Shown one piece after another: positions 1 to 13,800 of a stretch of 64,000 nt of DNA. Position numbers and translations under genes: made by a program. The DNA is from Nemopilema nomurai (taxonomy: Eukaryota; Cnidaria; Scyphozoa; Rhizostomeae; Rhizostomatidae). Each line of letters starts with the position of its first letter. Positions within the stretch are counted from its first letter, which is position 1. The notes below the pieces were generated by a model, which worked only from the letters and a program-made list of their open reading frames with translations, was not told the DNA's origin and did not search any database. The stretch lies in contig ML133472.1 of assembly GCA_003864495.1 (NCBI GenBank), positions 1,123,469 to 1,187,468 of the forward strand, read 5' to 3'.

Positions 1-3000
1 TTACATTGCTCTTTTGTCAACCCGCAGCGTATTTGCATCTTTAACTGGGTATGTTCGTTTTTTGTTGTAGCATTTTAGCAGAAGTAAAAAATGCATTTTG
101 TAGGCTTCAAATTGATTATGTCCTTGGGGAAGAGCTAGTCTTCATTTTGAACATAATGTTGGCGTGACTGGCTTGGATAATTTAACTGCTAATGTTGCAG
201 CAGAAAGCAAAAGTGACCATCATAATTCAGCCTTAGAAAACTGCATGAGAATTATCAGATTTGTCAGGCAAACATAGCGTGCTTCCTCTACAGGAAACAT
301 GACTTCTGCGTATGACTTTCTTGAATGATCTCTCGACTTGTGTTTCCGAATCCTAGCAATCAGACCGTGATGACCGACGATGACATCACAATGATGATAA
401 AGAACATGCTGTCAAACTATGAAAGAAAAATTAGGCCAAATTACACAGGTACTGACTTAAAAAATGCTATATTTCCATGTAATGTAATGTAATGTCATGT
501 CATATGTAATATGTCATATTATGTCATATCATGTCATGTCATATCATGTCATGTCATATCGTGTCATGTCATGCAAGCATACCAGGATTGCTTTTATCTT
601 GTAACGAATCCGACAAGTGTACGTAAGGGATGTGTGTGTCCGATGCATGATTCGTCAAGTTTACTAAGGGGTTTTAATATGCATTACCCTAAGGGGTGTT
701 TTTTTTCGATACACAATACGACAAGTATAGGAAAGCAATTTCTTCATAAAAAGCACGAGGGTATAGAAAGTTGAGTGATTGTATAGAAGCAAGTGTTAAC
801 ATTTCATCCAGACAGCAAACTTTGTAACCTTTTATAGACTTTTAAAGACTTTTATAGGCTGATGGTTTTATTGAATTCTTTTGCTAGAACCTTTCATTGA
901 ACGTTGATGATATGAAATGTTTTATCGCTATTCTACTTTTCAACGAAGGGTGAAACAACAGTTTGTTCTTACTTAAGTCATTCTTCAGACAAAATTCATT
1001 TGTGATTTATATTTCAAATTTCCCAAAGAAGGTTGGATTCCTGACAAACAGCCACGCCAGAAGGCATTCCTGTGTTATTCCTAGCCATGAACAGTTGGGC
1101 CTGAGAATTTTAGTATAAGTTACTTGGCTAGCCTCTTTCTTGTTCAAAAATTGAATTTCAAGAAAAACTAAAGACATGTCGTTACAAAACTATTGACATA
1201 GTCTCGATTACCTCTTCACAAAAAGAGACTAATCTGAATTTAGTTATCTCATCTCTTTATAGTAACCTTGCAAAATTTCGAAAATTTCTGAAGCTTTTCG
1301 AAAAATTCTTGAAATTCTCTATGTTTTAAGCGCCGCTAAAAAAAGAATAGCATTACAAAAGAATTGGCATTTATTTTGGATACCATAAACAATACCCCAT
1401 AAATTCGCAATAGAAGTCTGTGTTTCCTTTCCTTTAAGAAACAGGTGGTAGCTTCATAGTTTAGAGACAATTCGATGATATATTGTAGAAAAAATACGAT
1501 TGACAAAAGTATTATTTGATTTAATCAACATCACCTTATGGTGCTCTTGAATTTAATTACCGAAGGACACCTGAAGATATAGTCTCAAATAGCTAAACCA
1601 ACTCCAAGCTTTATATCCAAACAGACGGCTTGAGACATTGACTTTTTATCTCACTTTGGGTTACTTTCAAATTTGATTCTTTGTGAATTCTATATGATAC
1701 TTAAGTACCTCAATGTAGCATGGACCATTTGAACTATACAGTGTCGCACTCAAATGAATTCGAAAGAACCTATAGGAGCCAGAAATAGAAACAGGTTCAC
1801 AAATAAGCCAACTTCATAGATAGTCGAATGTTCGTTGCAACCAGTAAGCTCGATGAAGTACAAACTTTTAAGAATTAATGATAAGAATATTTCAATGCTA
1901 TTCATGCATCAATGTAAATTTGGATTTTAACAGTATGAAGGTAGAACAAAATTTCGACTTTAATTTAGAATTTAATTGAGGTTTTAAGTAAATTTAATGC
2001 ATTGAAATTATTCATTTGAAATTTACTTGGTCATAATTTTTAATTTTCGAAGGAGATCCAGTAAAAGTGATAGTCGATGCCAGTGTTATGTCATTTGGAA
2101 AGCTGGATACACTAAACATGGTAGGGTACCCTTCTCTTTGTAAAGTAGGATTTTCAGTTTCAAAATCCCTGTTCACATGTCAGCAAGATTGATAAATAAA
2201 CATGATCTGAATGCTTGATAAAAATGATCTACCAGCAATCTGAAAACAAGCGACTTCAACCAATGAGTTTGGTTTATGTAAATCTTTGCAAGTCGTGTTT
2301 TTTGAAAAGGATATTAATAAGATTTAAAAGTTTCTGTTATGCTTATGTTAATGCAATGGCAATATGTTAATGCTTGTTTGTATGTTGATTCGAGCCATTG
2401 ACCAAGAGACGACTGTATTCTTAGGCCTTCACTCTGGACATGTTTTTCCGGCAAACCTGGAAAGATCATCGACTAAAACACAACTTGTCAAGAGTTTTAA
2501 CACTCACTTGTGGGACCAAACACCCTGCTGACATCGTTTGGGTTCCAGACACCGTTTTCATCAACTCAATGAAGTCTACAATGCATAGTGTTACCGTCAA
2601 TAACCACAAACTAGATATTTACAAGGATGGGACTGTCTTTTGGGGCACAAGGTAATCAAACATAATCATATTAGCTCTGATAAATTTACTGGCAGTTTCA
2701 ATTGTCCAATTGACAAATCGTCATAATAGTCATATTAAAACGCTTTGCGGGAAACATCTCAATATTCATGAATATCTGTTTGGAATTTTGGTTGGTTGTT
2801 TGATAAACAAGTAAGAGCACTTCAGAAATAAGTTTGAGCTTCCTTTTGCAACTGAAGTTGATTTTTTTACAGCAAGGTGTCTTTGATGTAAATAACTACT
2901 CAATTGACAAACTTTCTGTCATTGAAAATTGAACTTAGCATCATAATCGAGTGGTTGTGTTTGCTTGTAAACATGTTTTAATATGTCTTGTAGTTACCTT

Positions 3001-6000
3001 TTCACTTGTCAATAATTAACTTTAATCAACTTAAAAACTAATTGCATAATTAAACCTCTTTTGTTAACAGAGTTACTGTGTTTACAGCAAGGTGTCTTTG
3101 ATGTAAATAACTATTCATTTGACAATTGCTTAGAAAAACTTTCTGTCGTTGAAAATTGAACTTAGCATTATAATCGAGTGGTTGTGTTTGCTTGTCAACA
3201 TGTTTTAATATGTCTTGTAGTTACCTTTTCACTTGTCAATAATTAACTTTAATCAACTTAAAAACTAATTGCATAATTAAACCTCTTTTGTTAACAGAGT
3301 TACTGTGTTTACAGCAAGGTGTCTTTGATGTAAATAACTATTCATTTGACAATTGCTTAGAAAAACTTTCTGTCATTGAAAATTGAACTTAGCATTATAA
3401 TCGAGTGGTTGTGTTTGCTTGTCAACATGTTTTAATACGTCTTGTAGTTACCTTCTGACTTGTCAATAATTAACTTTAATCAACTTAAAAACTAATTGCA
3501 TAATTAAACCTCTTTTGTTAACAGAGTTACTGTGTCACCATCTTGCAAACTAAACTTAAGAAGTTACCCGATGGATACTCAGCGTTGCATGTTTGAGTTA
3601 GTAAGCTGTGAGTATTTTCATGCTAGAGCTTTCACTTGTGACTCTGAATGCTGTCAAGGCACGTCAATAGTACTAGATGTTACATCATTAGGGTCACAAG
3701 CCAATCTGCCCCGGCATCGTCGCTGTAGTTGCCAAAATAACTGTTCTTTAGAACACATCTTATCCACAGGCCTTATTAAAAAAATCTTTTTACTTAGACT
3801 TACCAAATTTTGCTGGAATGACATTGTCGTCATAATGCCTAGAGAGTCAATAGTCTATAGCTAGCAAATATAATCCAAACTATTATTCAAATGATGTATA
3901 TGCATTTGCAGGGGTATTGCGCGATGCCCAGTTGTTGTAAGCTTAATAAAAAGAAGGCCATGCACAATGAAGGGATTTCAACTAGCTGGGGTTATAACTG
4001 TATGGTTTGAAGTTGAATGGTAGATCAATGTTTAGGGTGCGCTGATACCGTGTCGATTAACTCTAGGCTTGTGTCTTCAAAACGTTTGAGCACCAGGCAA
4101 GTTTTTCAGGAAGACGAGGCTTCTAATATCTTTCTTTGAAAAAGGGGTCGAGCCACTTATTTGTAGAGATTCAAATATTGAAGTTATTTTGTCCTTTTAA
4201 AGGATGCGGTGCTTGCCATAGTGCTTGTCAATGTTTAGAGGATTGGTAATAGGTGCGAATTGAAGAATAAAGATAACAAGCCTAGTTTTGTTTTCCAAGT
4301 CATTGTGAGAACTCTGCTCAGCTAAAAGCCGACTGAAGCTCAGAACTAATGTATGACCAACAACCACTTTTTACTTTCACTGTGGTCAAATGTTCTTTTT
4401 CATGTAATTCGTCTCAATTAATTTTAAGATGCACACGTGGCCCGGGACTTGATTTACTCCTGGAAGGTTCAGCCAGGAGTCAAGATTCTTGATTCTACAA
4501 TGTCGCAGTTTAGGCTTACACACTACGAATCAAGGGAAAGAATGGTTGGCTTTGTTGCAGGTAGAGTGTTAACACCAATCTCCTTAGTTTATTGTTTTAT
4601 ATATATGGATCTTTTACTAAGTCTTTCAAGGTAGGCAGGAAACTCTAACTCTAAAGTAATCAATTGCTCTACGAATAGAATAGAAGTATTTAGGTGAAGT
4701 CAAGATTGTTCAAATCGAGGTACGTCATATTGAATTATTTTTATGCATGGAAATGCATTTTAAGGAAGGAAAGACAAGACAAAAACATTTAAACTTTCAA
4801 TCATACAAGTCTTCCGTTCAAGAATTCCCTTTATCTGCATACTTTGCCTGCTACGAGGAGGTGTTTTTTGCAAAAATATTTCATTTTTGATTTTAGTTCT
4901 GCCTATTATTTCCAATATGCCTATTTTTCAAGTGACATCAGTTTTTTTTGTATTTTAAATTTTTAAGTCTTTTTAATTAAGTTTTTCATTACGCTTTTCC
5001 TTTCTGACAAATTTCATTAAACCTCGAAAAATAGAAGCAATAATATATGTGATAGACAATGGAGTTTTCAAATTTAATGAAGAAGACGAACATCAATCCA
5101 AAACATTTATTGTAAATTGCAAATCTAATTATATGACCTTTAATGCAAAAGAACGTTTTCCAAAATGATTGAAAACTTTAAAGTTTTAGGGGAATGGTGT
5201 TAAGTCTCCCTTATAATTATTTATTTCAGTTAGGAATTGGAAGAAAAGTCTGCTCTTTGCAGTGAGGTTTTTTAGGTGTCACCCAACAAAAGAACTTTGA
5301 ATTCAATATTGATAAAATCATGTTGCATCTTTAAAAGTTAAAACTTTGATTTGTTTTAAACCTTACGATTACTTACTTTTCTTACTTAAACTTTTGTTCA
5401 CGTGACAGGGGGTTCCCATCTTTTTAATAAAAATTCCGAAACTTTTCTAAATTTTTCAAACAAGTTCATCTTTTGACTTTATAAGTATAGTTTTCGTCAT
5501 CTGCTTTGAAATCGGTTATTTTGTTGATGAATAAATGATCTCATTTTGAAAGCAATAGCAATATTGTTTATGGAAAAACTCTCTTGAAATATACACAAAT
5601 TCTTTTCAAATTTGATATTTAATTGAAATTGCTAGTGACAGTAGGGTAGAAGCTGACCGCAATGAAGAACCCTTAACGACTAAAACGGGATCTTGTTAAA
5701 GCACTTCAAAGAATTATTTGTTTAAGAACTTGTAATCAAAGGCCTAATTGTATGATCGTAGACAGCAACGGTATTTTTGCCTGGTGACTCTCGAATTCTT
5801 TCGCGCTAGCATCACGTGACACTATGACAATTCAAGCATGTAATATCTCGATTTATCCACACTTTGCTCCGAGGGATGCAAATGCAGAAATTATGGGAAG
5901 CCTTGGAGTTGAATATCTCTTAGGCATTTTGAACTTCCAAAGTTTAAAACCATACTCTTTTCTTTGTTTCCAATGGAATCGAAGGGAGGCCAAACTTTTT

Positions 6001-7495
6001 TCATTTAGTTTGAATACAATAAATGTAATGTAAAGAATTTTTGCTTCGATGGTTTCCTTATTACTTTAATTCAAAGAATACCTAACATTATGTAATCCCT
6101 TTTGCTATATGTTCATCTTCTAACAATTCTCTTTCCAATAAATGCGTTTTGGTTATGTATAAAGCGCGCCTTGTTTAGCAGCTCATTCATTTTTCCCCAG
6201 GCAAATACTCCGTGTTGACAGTCTCCTTCACATTCAAGCGACTGATGGGCCATTCCATACTTCAGATTTACATTCCCTGTGTTGCTGTTGTCTGCGTATC
6301 TTGGATCTCGCTCTGGATCGACCGGAAGTCGACGCCCGCTAGAGTCGGTGAGTTATCGGTTGAAATCAAGGCACCTGCTGTTGTATACACATGTTACTCT
6401 TTCACTTTCTTCCTCATCTAGAAAGCAGTAACCCTAATAGGCCTGTCTCTAGATCTACCTCTATTCCATCACGGCATTTCATAGGCTTGAAGGATGTTTT
6501 GCCAAAGTCGCAAAATATCTCAAGCGTTGCCTCATGCATCGTATAGCAAAGCGTGCCTTCCTGATCAAGTATTAATTTTTTATTAATGATTTCTGTGCAA
6601 ATGGTGATAGGATGTGGAAACAGTAGTCATGCAATGATGTTGCCAATGCTACCAATATGCTGTGTCCTATATTGCCAATAGAATGGGCTTCACCTGACCA
6701 GTTCTCTTGGTTTTAGACCTTCCCTTGACTATCAGTTGTAGAAGGCCTTCTTATTACGTCACAGCCCTGTGCATTACGACCCTGCTGACAGTGGCGACTC
6801 TCTGGGGCAGCGCCAACTCCACCTTACCAAGGGTTAACTACATCAAGGCGGTCGATGTATACTTGCTGACGTCATTCGTATTTGTACTTTGCACTTTGAT
6901 TGAGTACGTGCTGGTTCTGAACTGCGAGAACATTATTATCAATCGGCGAAAGAGGAAGAAGCACGGAAAAAAGGAGGTAGGATTCCTGATGTGTGTCAAA
7001 GAAGACCTGATTCATTTCTTTATAAATGCCTTTGCTTTTTTTAAAAAGAGAGAACAATGCTTTCTTTTCTGAGTTCCATTATCTATGTTTCGGTATGGAG
7101 CGCAAATTTGTCTGTGCCTGAATATTCATAAATGTAGGGCAAGATCTACAGCGTAGATGATTCCTTCAAGGAGAAAGAATTCTATCTCTTTTAAGGTGGA
7201 AGAGTCGTTGATAAAACCTGGAATAGAGCTTCGTGACCCATACGAAAAGCACTGCCACAAAAGGCTGTCGACTGACCCACCACCTTCAAGTATGAATACG
7301 ATTGTCAATCGAAAGTTCACTCTCAATGGAAACATTGAAGAAAAGCCAGAAGAAAAGGAAGTAGAGAAAGAAGATTCAGTGCTTGCAGATTATGTCGAGA
7401 ATTTTGCACGGGCCTTGTTCCTAATAGTCTACATGGTTTTCAATTGTGTATATTGGGCAAAGTACAGAAATTCAAAATACGATGCTAACGGGTAG
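1..7495 (+). CDS. Cys-loop anion channel subunit 1 (GABA/glycine receptor-like), 5' partial
   Basis: Predicted pentameric ligand-gated chloride channel subunit of the plasma membrane. Exons by hand: <1-48, 357-448, 2053-2120, 2425-2651, 3525-3607, 4429-4560, 6201-6347, 6765-6976, 7157-7495; all junction phases agree, giving about 449 codons. Exon 1 holds only the end of a signal peptide, so the start codon lies before the window. Exon 4 carries the extracellular motif [11 protein letters not shown] and loop A-type [10 protein letters not shown]. Exon 5 has the Cys-loop with exactly 13 residues between cysteines ([15 protein letters not shown]). Exon 7 holds TM1; the TM2 motif PAR, typical of anion channels, ends exon 7 and TM2 continues in exon 8 as [14 protein letters not shown]3 follows. 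Exon 9 encodes the rest of the intracellular loop and TM4 ([18 protein letters not shown]), ending in TAG. TM2-TM3 looks closest to GABA-A beta/rho or RDL types. The ligand is not predictable. The neighbour at 10896-16384 is a tandem paralogue. Confidence 0.88.
481..575. repeat. ATGTC-type microsatellite
   Basis: Irregular tandem 5 to 10 bp units (atgtcatgtcat, atgtaatgtc) in intron 2 of channel gene 1. The short open reading frame across it is a product of the repeat. Confidence 0.85.
2869..3535 (+). repeat. Three-copy tandem repeat spanning a 3' splice site
   Basis: About 215-227 bp units begin at 2869, 3084 and 3310 (each with acagcaaggtgtctttgatg) and are nearly identical. Each ends with the same acceptor and exon start (ctcttttgttaacag/agttactgtg). 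Only the last copy, acceptor AG at 3523-3524, continues into the true exon 5 of channel gene 1. The two upstream copies (acceptors at 3069-3070 and 3296-3297) are decoys. Confidence 0.92.
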
Positions 7496-10400
7496 CCTAA
7501 AATCAAACTATTCATTATATAAATGTTGTCTGTATTTGTAATTATTCAAGTCACGTAATCTCAGATTGCATGCATTTTCATTGTCTCTCAATTCCCATCC
7601 TAATCTTCGCAATTATCTGCCAATATTTAAATATCGAATATTTAATTATTATTGTTTGCAAGGGATGGTAGGCTATACAAGCCCTATAATCCGCTTCCAT
7701 AGCCTTAGCGAAATCTGATGCACTAAGATTCTTTATCTTAGAAAAATTTACCTACCAATTTAAATAGTCCTTTTGGGGCAAACGCACACATTTGGATTCC
7801 CAGCCTATAGGTCACAGATCTTGTGTGCCATACTGAACCAGCAAGTACCAAAAAGAGACCAAACCATTGATTTGAAGCCATGCCAATGCACTCAAGCAAG
7901 CTCTCCGCTTTGGGTTTCACCGTTCAACGGTGTATTTCCCGAGAGATGCCACCTTGACTTTTAGCTTGCATGAACAATTTTTTTTATATTGAAGTTAATG
8001 AAGAAAGTTTAATAAGATATGAATTTAATTATTGCTATTTGTGGTTTATGGAACTGGAACGTTGTTGTCGCCGCAATTAAATTCACGTTTTGCCAGTCAG
8101 CATAGAACGTTTGCTAAAAAGTGCAAGAAGACGTTTATGAAGTCCTTTTCTGTTTCTAATTTCTCAATCTTCTCAAAACGTGCTAAATCTAAACCATACA
8201 CTACTTGTTATACACCTCTTCACCTGTCCTTTTCTGGTATTTGGTTTGTTGCTCATATTCTACATTTCTTATTATTGCTAATTCTGCTTTTTACTACTAT
8301 TTATAAATATTTCCATCTATTTTGAGCATCCGGTCGTCCTGTCGTTTCAGCTCCATCTTTATTTTCTAACTAATTTCACACTTGTTTTATCATTATCATG
8401 TTACTTGACCACTCATTAAGGGCCATTGAATATTAGTGTCATTAATGCTTTACACTCATCACCATGAAAGTAAGATCTTCCGAATTTCACTGCCAAATGG
8501 AGTTATTAAGCGTGCTTTTCACTCTATACTTTTTTACAAACAAGTTGAGTTCATAACAGCAAAAATCAATCTGCAGCTGATGTTTCGTGCTGAAATTGCG
8601 AACATTGTTAGCTCGTTGACACTTAATTTTGATTAGAGAGGGAAGTATTGCATTCCCAACATCAACCTTATCGAGAAAGCTGCTTTCGCCATGAAGGCCA
8701 AGGGCCCCTCCTTCCGGTACATAAATATGCATGCTGTCCTCAGTGGGAAGAAGGCTCTTGATGAGTTACTGAAAATGACTTCTGCAAGAATACTTTTCCT
8801 CTACGAACTTCATTGGCTGATAAAAGCTGTATGAAAGTGGGAAAATCTAGCAGTATAGCTAATGGCAATAAAGCTCTTGATTTATATAGGAGGAGCAATT
8901 GAGTTGAGCTCAATATACTTGCTTACAGAATGCAGCAGATGTGTGCAAAAGTGACATATTTTGATGCTCATGACCCACACCGCGCGGTGATTATGGAATG
9001 TAGGAAATAGCTCATCGTGTGAACTGAATCCGCGCTTCAGAATACACATGCATGCTGCTCTTTCTATTCTAACAGTAACTAGCCTTAAGCCAGTAGTAAT
9101 TAATGGTTTTCATCATTAATAGTTATGGGCAGTCATCAATCTCTAATTGGAAACCAAGAAAAGAAAGCATCGACGAGCATAACACATTTTAGTTTGCGAT
9201 CAATCTCTCGGGTTTGTCCGACCGAAAACATATTTCTTTCGTATTTTGAAGGTTAAAAAATAGGAAAATATTTCAAAGTTTGGCCAAGGCTTTAAAGGAC
9301 GGTGCCACTGCTTAGCCATTGGTGCAACAGCATAGTTGACATATTTCATACTGACGTATATCTGAGTCTATTGTATATTCCGAATGTTGCTCAAATGTTT
9401 CCCAGTTTGGCCACACAGTTTTGACGACAACAAAATCAAGAATATTTCGAGCAACATTGTTGGGGAACAATGTTGCCCAGTTTGGCCAAGGCTTTAATGA
9501 AATGATCCGTGCTGCTTTGAGACATTCTCTTTATGGTATACAAAAAGCGTCCAGCCAGTAAGTGTCTTCCTCTAAAAGGTATGATTGGTACGGGTGAGGT
9601 CTCGATGACAACATGCTTATTCCTAATAGGGATTTAGAACTGTTCTCCCTATTTTCTTCCATCTCAACAAGTCAAAGTTTAATAGATACCAAAAAGGGAA
9701 CCGAATAACCTCAGTAATAATTACACTTGAAGGTTGGGTCTTTCATCGTGCTTGTATAATCTTCTGGGTAACCCTCACCAAATAAATTTGTCTAAAGTCA
9801 GCTCTTGTTATTGTCAATGGCACCAAAGCCAAATGTTTCTTAAAAAAGAAGATGATTTTACACTCAAAGCTCATCTTTCGTAGACAATGTAAGCAGCTTT
9901 ACCAAATGTAGTGCTTTATTCAGTTATTACCTGTCAAAGAGATATGATTAAAATTAGACATTAATTCTGATTGCCCGAGTGGCTCGGCTTTTTCCCAAGC
10001 ACCTTCTTGAATCCTGCCACAGAATGATCGATGGCCTATCCATAACGTTGTTGCTGGAATTAAATGCGAGAACTTGCTTGGTAGACAATTTCAAGGCCAA
10101 AACTAAGTCATTGTCAAATAGAACATAATTCATGTGGTTTCTATAGTAAAGGTACCTGCAATTCTAGCAGGGGATAATGTAAGCGATGCATGATTCAATA
10201 TTAATGGAATTCTTGTTATTGCCTCCACTTAAACAGCGGTGCTAGCAATAGTTTAGGTTGCAGCTTCTAAAAGAATTGGAGGGCGTTTGATGAACGATTG
10301 ACGAGTCCTAAATGAAGATTTTTTGGCTGTAGACAAAGGTTTGGGCTCACCAATATTTTTTAAATGGTTTTCTTGGCAATAAAAACACCTACTCTATTCT

Positions 10401-10895
10401 TTATTGTGTCTTTGAAGGGTTACCTACGCCAATTTTTTTTGTTATCGTAACAGGCTTGAAAGAAATATTGACTGAAATTCAGCACATTATGGAACCACAT
10501 AACTATGCGGTATTTGTATAATATATACCAGGTGCTTTACTTTTGCAGTACTGTCTTTTCAAAACACATTCAGCGAAGCTCGAGTTGAACGATACTTGGA
10601 AAGACCGGTCTTGATTTATTATTCAATGGAATGCACATGGTGCCGGGTGTGAAGAAGAATGAATGCTTAAGAGTGTTTTGATTAGTGCAATGATGAACTT
10701 TATGGATCTTCATTAATCTCAAAATGTGGATAACTAATTGTGTTATACAAGGCAAGTGTCATGAGAATTTAATTAGATGAAAAATAAATACAATAAATCG
10801 TTGTTTCCAAAGGAAGTATGCAGTATTTGACACAAATATTGAAGTGGAATGTAGATTCAAATTTGAAAGAGTTTTGCAATTTGCAGGTCTTTGAC
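7496..10895. other. Intergenic stretch between the two channel genes
   Basis: No supported exon on either strand. It should contain the 3' UTR of gene 1 and the promoter and 5' UTR of gene 2. The only structure I see is a perfect 11-bp inverted repeat with a GGGG loop at 9451-9476 (gcaacattgtt/aacaatgttgc), set among repeated phrases resembling gtttggccaaggcttta near 9280 and 9480. These suggest a degraded short interspersed repeat. Confidence 0.6.
9451..9476. repeat. Short perfect hairpin
   Basis: gcaacattgtt, then gggg, then aacaatgttgc: an 11-bp stem. It lies between partial copies of a phrase resembling cccagtttggcc (near 9400 and 9475), so it may be part of a small degraded mobile element. 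No function is assigned. Confidence 0.7.
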
Positions 10896-13800
10896 ATGGA
10901 GTTTGGCCGAAAGCTTGTCGGTTTACTTGTTCTTTTTGCAATAGCCTCGAGGCAGTCCCTTGCATTTGGCGTGCAAGAAGCAAGGTATGGAACATATTAA
11001 AACGAAGATACCTTTTTGGCCGACTCATTAGTTTAGTTTTTTATGACTTAATTCTCTAGTTTGTTCAGTTTGTAATTGGGTTCAAGTTGAGACAAGTAGG
11101 AAGGACATTGCATAATTAAAAGTCTCAAGAGATTCTCAATCGGTTGCAAAAAGAATGCTTCAATTGAAAGATAAAAGCAATCAACATAAACTTTAAAGGC
11201 GCTAAAATTCTAAAATTAGCTTAAATTCTGTGAAGTTTACTTTTATGATAATGGTGTAAGAGTTTCAGCGCATTTTTTATTTTCTTCTTGAACCCAAGCG
11301 ATTTCCAGGGTGATGCTAGTGCTTCTAACACTTTGAGAGCATTGCTAAAAGGCTACGACAGAAGGCTGCGACCAAATCTTACAGGTAAAAACCTCTGGAT
11401 CAATTTAAAAAATGATCAGATTCAAGGCTCAATGGAACATTGATCAGGATGAAGCAGAAAAGTCTAGGAACGTCAACTTATATTTGCATTAAAATTTTGC
11501 GCAACTTGTATAATGGGCCAAACTGATGTTTTTTGCTACCATATTTCTTGGATTGAACGAATGTAGCAGCTTCAAATGAACTTGTTTTTTTAGTTTGCTT
11601 TGTTGATGATTTCTTTTCCTTAATTAAGATATTCTTCCGAACTTTCTAAAAATTAAGATAAATGTATCTCGGAAGATCCTATCATACATTTTTGGTTATC
11701 ATCGAGTTTGGTTATCTTATTTCATACGTCATTTGTATTCCACTTTTATAGGTCCTCCGACGATAGTCCGCGTGGATCTTTCAATTGTCTCGTTTGGTCA
11801 CATAGAGGAAGTGAGAATGGTATGAGATATTTTCTACAAATATGGACATCATATAAAGCTTCTGTCTAATTATTCTTATCTAAAGGTCGACTCCTGGGCA
11901 TGGCTTAAAGCGATGAGTCTGCGCTGTTTATCTGATTTATTGTTGATCGAAAAGAGCATAAGAAGAATTGCTAGCAATTCTAAAAGAATATGGACATAAG
12001 TATTGGATTTCTTTTTACTGAGAAAGACCGGCATAGATTATAAAGCTAAGGATAAAGCCCAATTGTTCGACTTCATCAGCTAGGATTTCAAGTTGTCTTC
12101 ATGCTGCATATGTTGCATATGTTGCATGCAACAAAGTAAAAGAGACAAAAGATTGACAATGATTAATGTAAAACGTAAAAAATGTCTCTGTGGCTCACCA
12201 GTTGTCTAATCTATTCATTTTGGAGCTGCGTTTTTCAAATTTTAAAGAAATTGTTTTTCCTGAGGGTAATCTTCTTAACAATTTTCTAGATCTTCCCCTG
12301 TGAGTTATTCTTCAGACAACGATGGAACGATCCCCGTTTGAGACACAACTTGACCAGGTCTCTTGTTCTCATGGCGGGCAAGCAACATGTCTCTGACATC
12401 ATATGGGTACCGGACACTGTCTTTGTCAACTCCATTGACTCTAAAATGCATGACGTAACAGTTAAGAATGACAAGATTGATATTCACTCAAATGGAGACG
12501 TTTTCTTGGGCACAAGGTCTGTTTTGTACTTTCTCAAATGAAGCTCTGAATTCACTTGCTTAACTGCTTGAATGAAAGCTAGAATACTTATCTACATCAA
12601 TGTTTTGCCAGCCATCAGTCCCCTAAAATAGAAAAGTCTGGGCCTTTCGTTCTTACAAGAGGGCTAGTTTGTCATTTTACAGCATTTGTAACAGGAAAAT
12701 TCTACTATTGTATAACCTCGTTTTCACATCTATCTCGCTTTTCTTATAATGCTAATTATGTAAATTATTCTTTCGTTCATATAACTACATATAATGTGTT
12801 TCACGTGTAACGAGAGGAGTTGCTTCATGATCTCGAATGAAATGAGATAATAACTTAACAGTCGCTTTTTCATAAAATCCTCTCACAATCAGATGCGTCA
12901 GCACCATAAACTGACCATTACACATTAAGGGGCGTGTTAATGATTATGACAATGGAATTGTGCCTTTCCAGTTTAAAAATTCTATGTTAAACTTTGCAAG
13001 GATTTTTAAGCAAGACCTTAAGGAAGAGCACCTTCCTTATTAGAAATTTAATCGACATTGCAACTTTGAACGCACATTTGATGCTCGCAGGGTGGTTGTT
13101 GTTGTGATGGTGGTGGTTGTTCCTCGATTAGAAACGTCTTATTAAGAACGCCATACTTTCTCAACTTTAGTTATTTTCCAACAGGATAAGCGTCAGAGCC
13201 TCGTGTCGCCTTGACCTCAGGAGCTACCCCATGGACACCCAAAGATGCAGCATCGGTGTGGAAAGCTGTAAGTTTAAAAATGCAAAGCAAATTTGTTGTC
13301 TATCGCGTTTCTTTGAGATCTGGTATTCGCCTGTTAATCTTTTGCTGCCTGTTGATTCAGTCAAAAGAATGCTGTAAATGTTTAGAGTGTGAAAATGATC
13401 AGGAACGCGAGGTTGTCTTTTGGGAGTCGTTTGTAGTGTCTCTGTCTAAGTTTGTAGCTCAAACAGCTCTGAGCTTTGTTAGCCACAGTGGAGTAATTTT
13501 GTCCCGTTTCACAATCCTGTTTACTGTCCAAATGCCAGTGCGTTCGATATAGCAGAGATCCAGCTATCAATATATTGCTAACTATAAACGCTTTATCAAC
13601 ACACAACATGAAGAAAGTACGATTGGTGTAAAATGATAACCTCTCTTGATGTCTCAATATTTTCTCCAAATGGCAGTAGATTCTACTGTCTTCAAAAGAT
13701 TTTTACTCTATGCAGTCTAGATTATAGCGAGTTTAAGCATGTTAGTTGAGGAATTTTCGTAGTGAGTTGATGCCTTTGTTTTTCTGAAAAATTTTTGGAA

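Noticed and set aside
8640..8720. Exon-like run reading IEKAAFAMKAKGPSFR
   Set aside because: Short, no neighbouring exon in phase, and no domain.
9972..9990. tRNA-like phrase gcccgagtggctcggc
   Set aside because: No cloverleaf, T-arm or acceptor stem around it.
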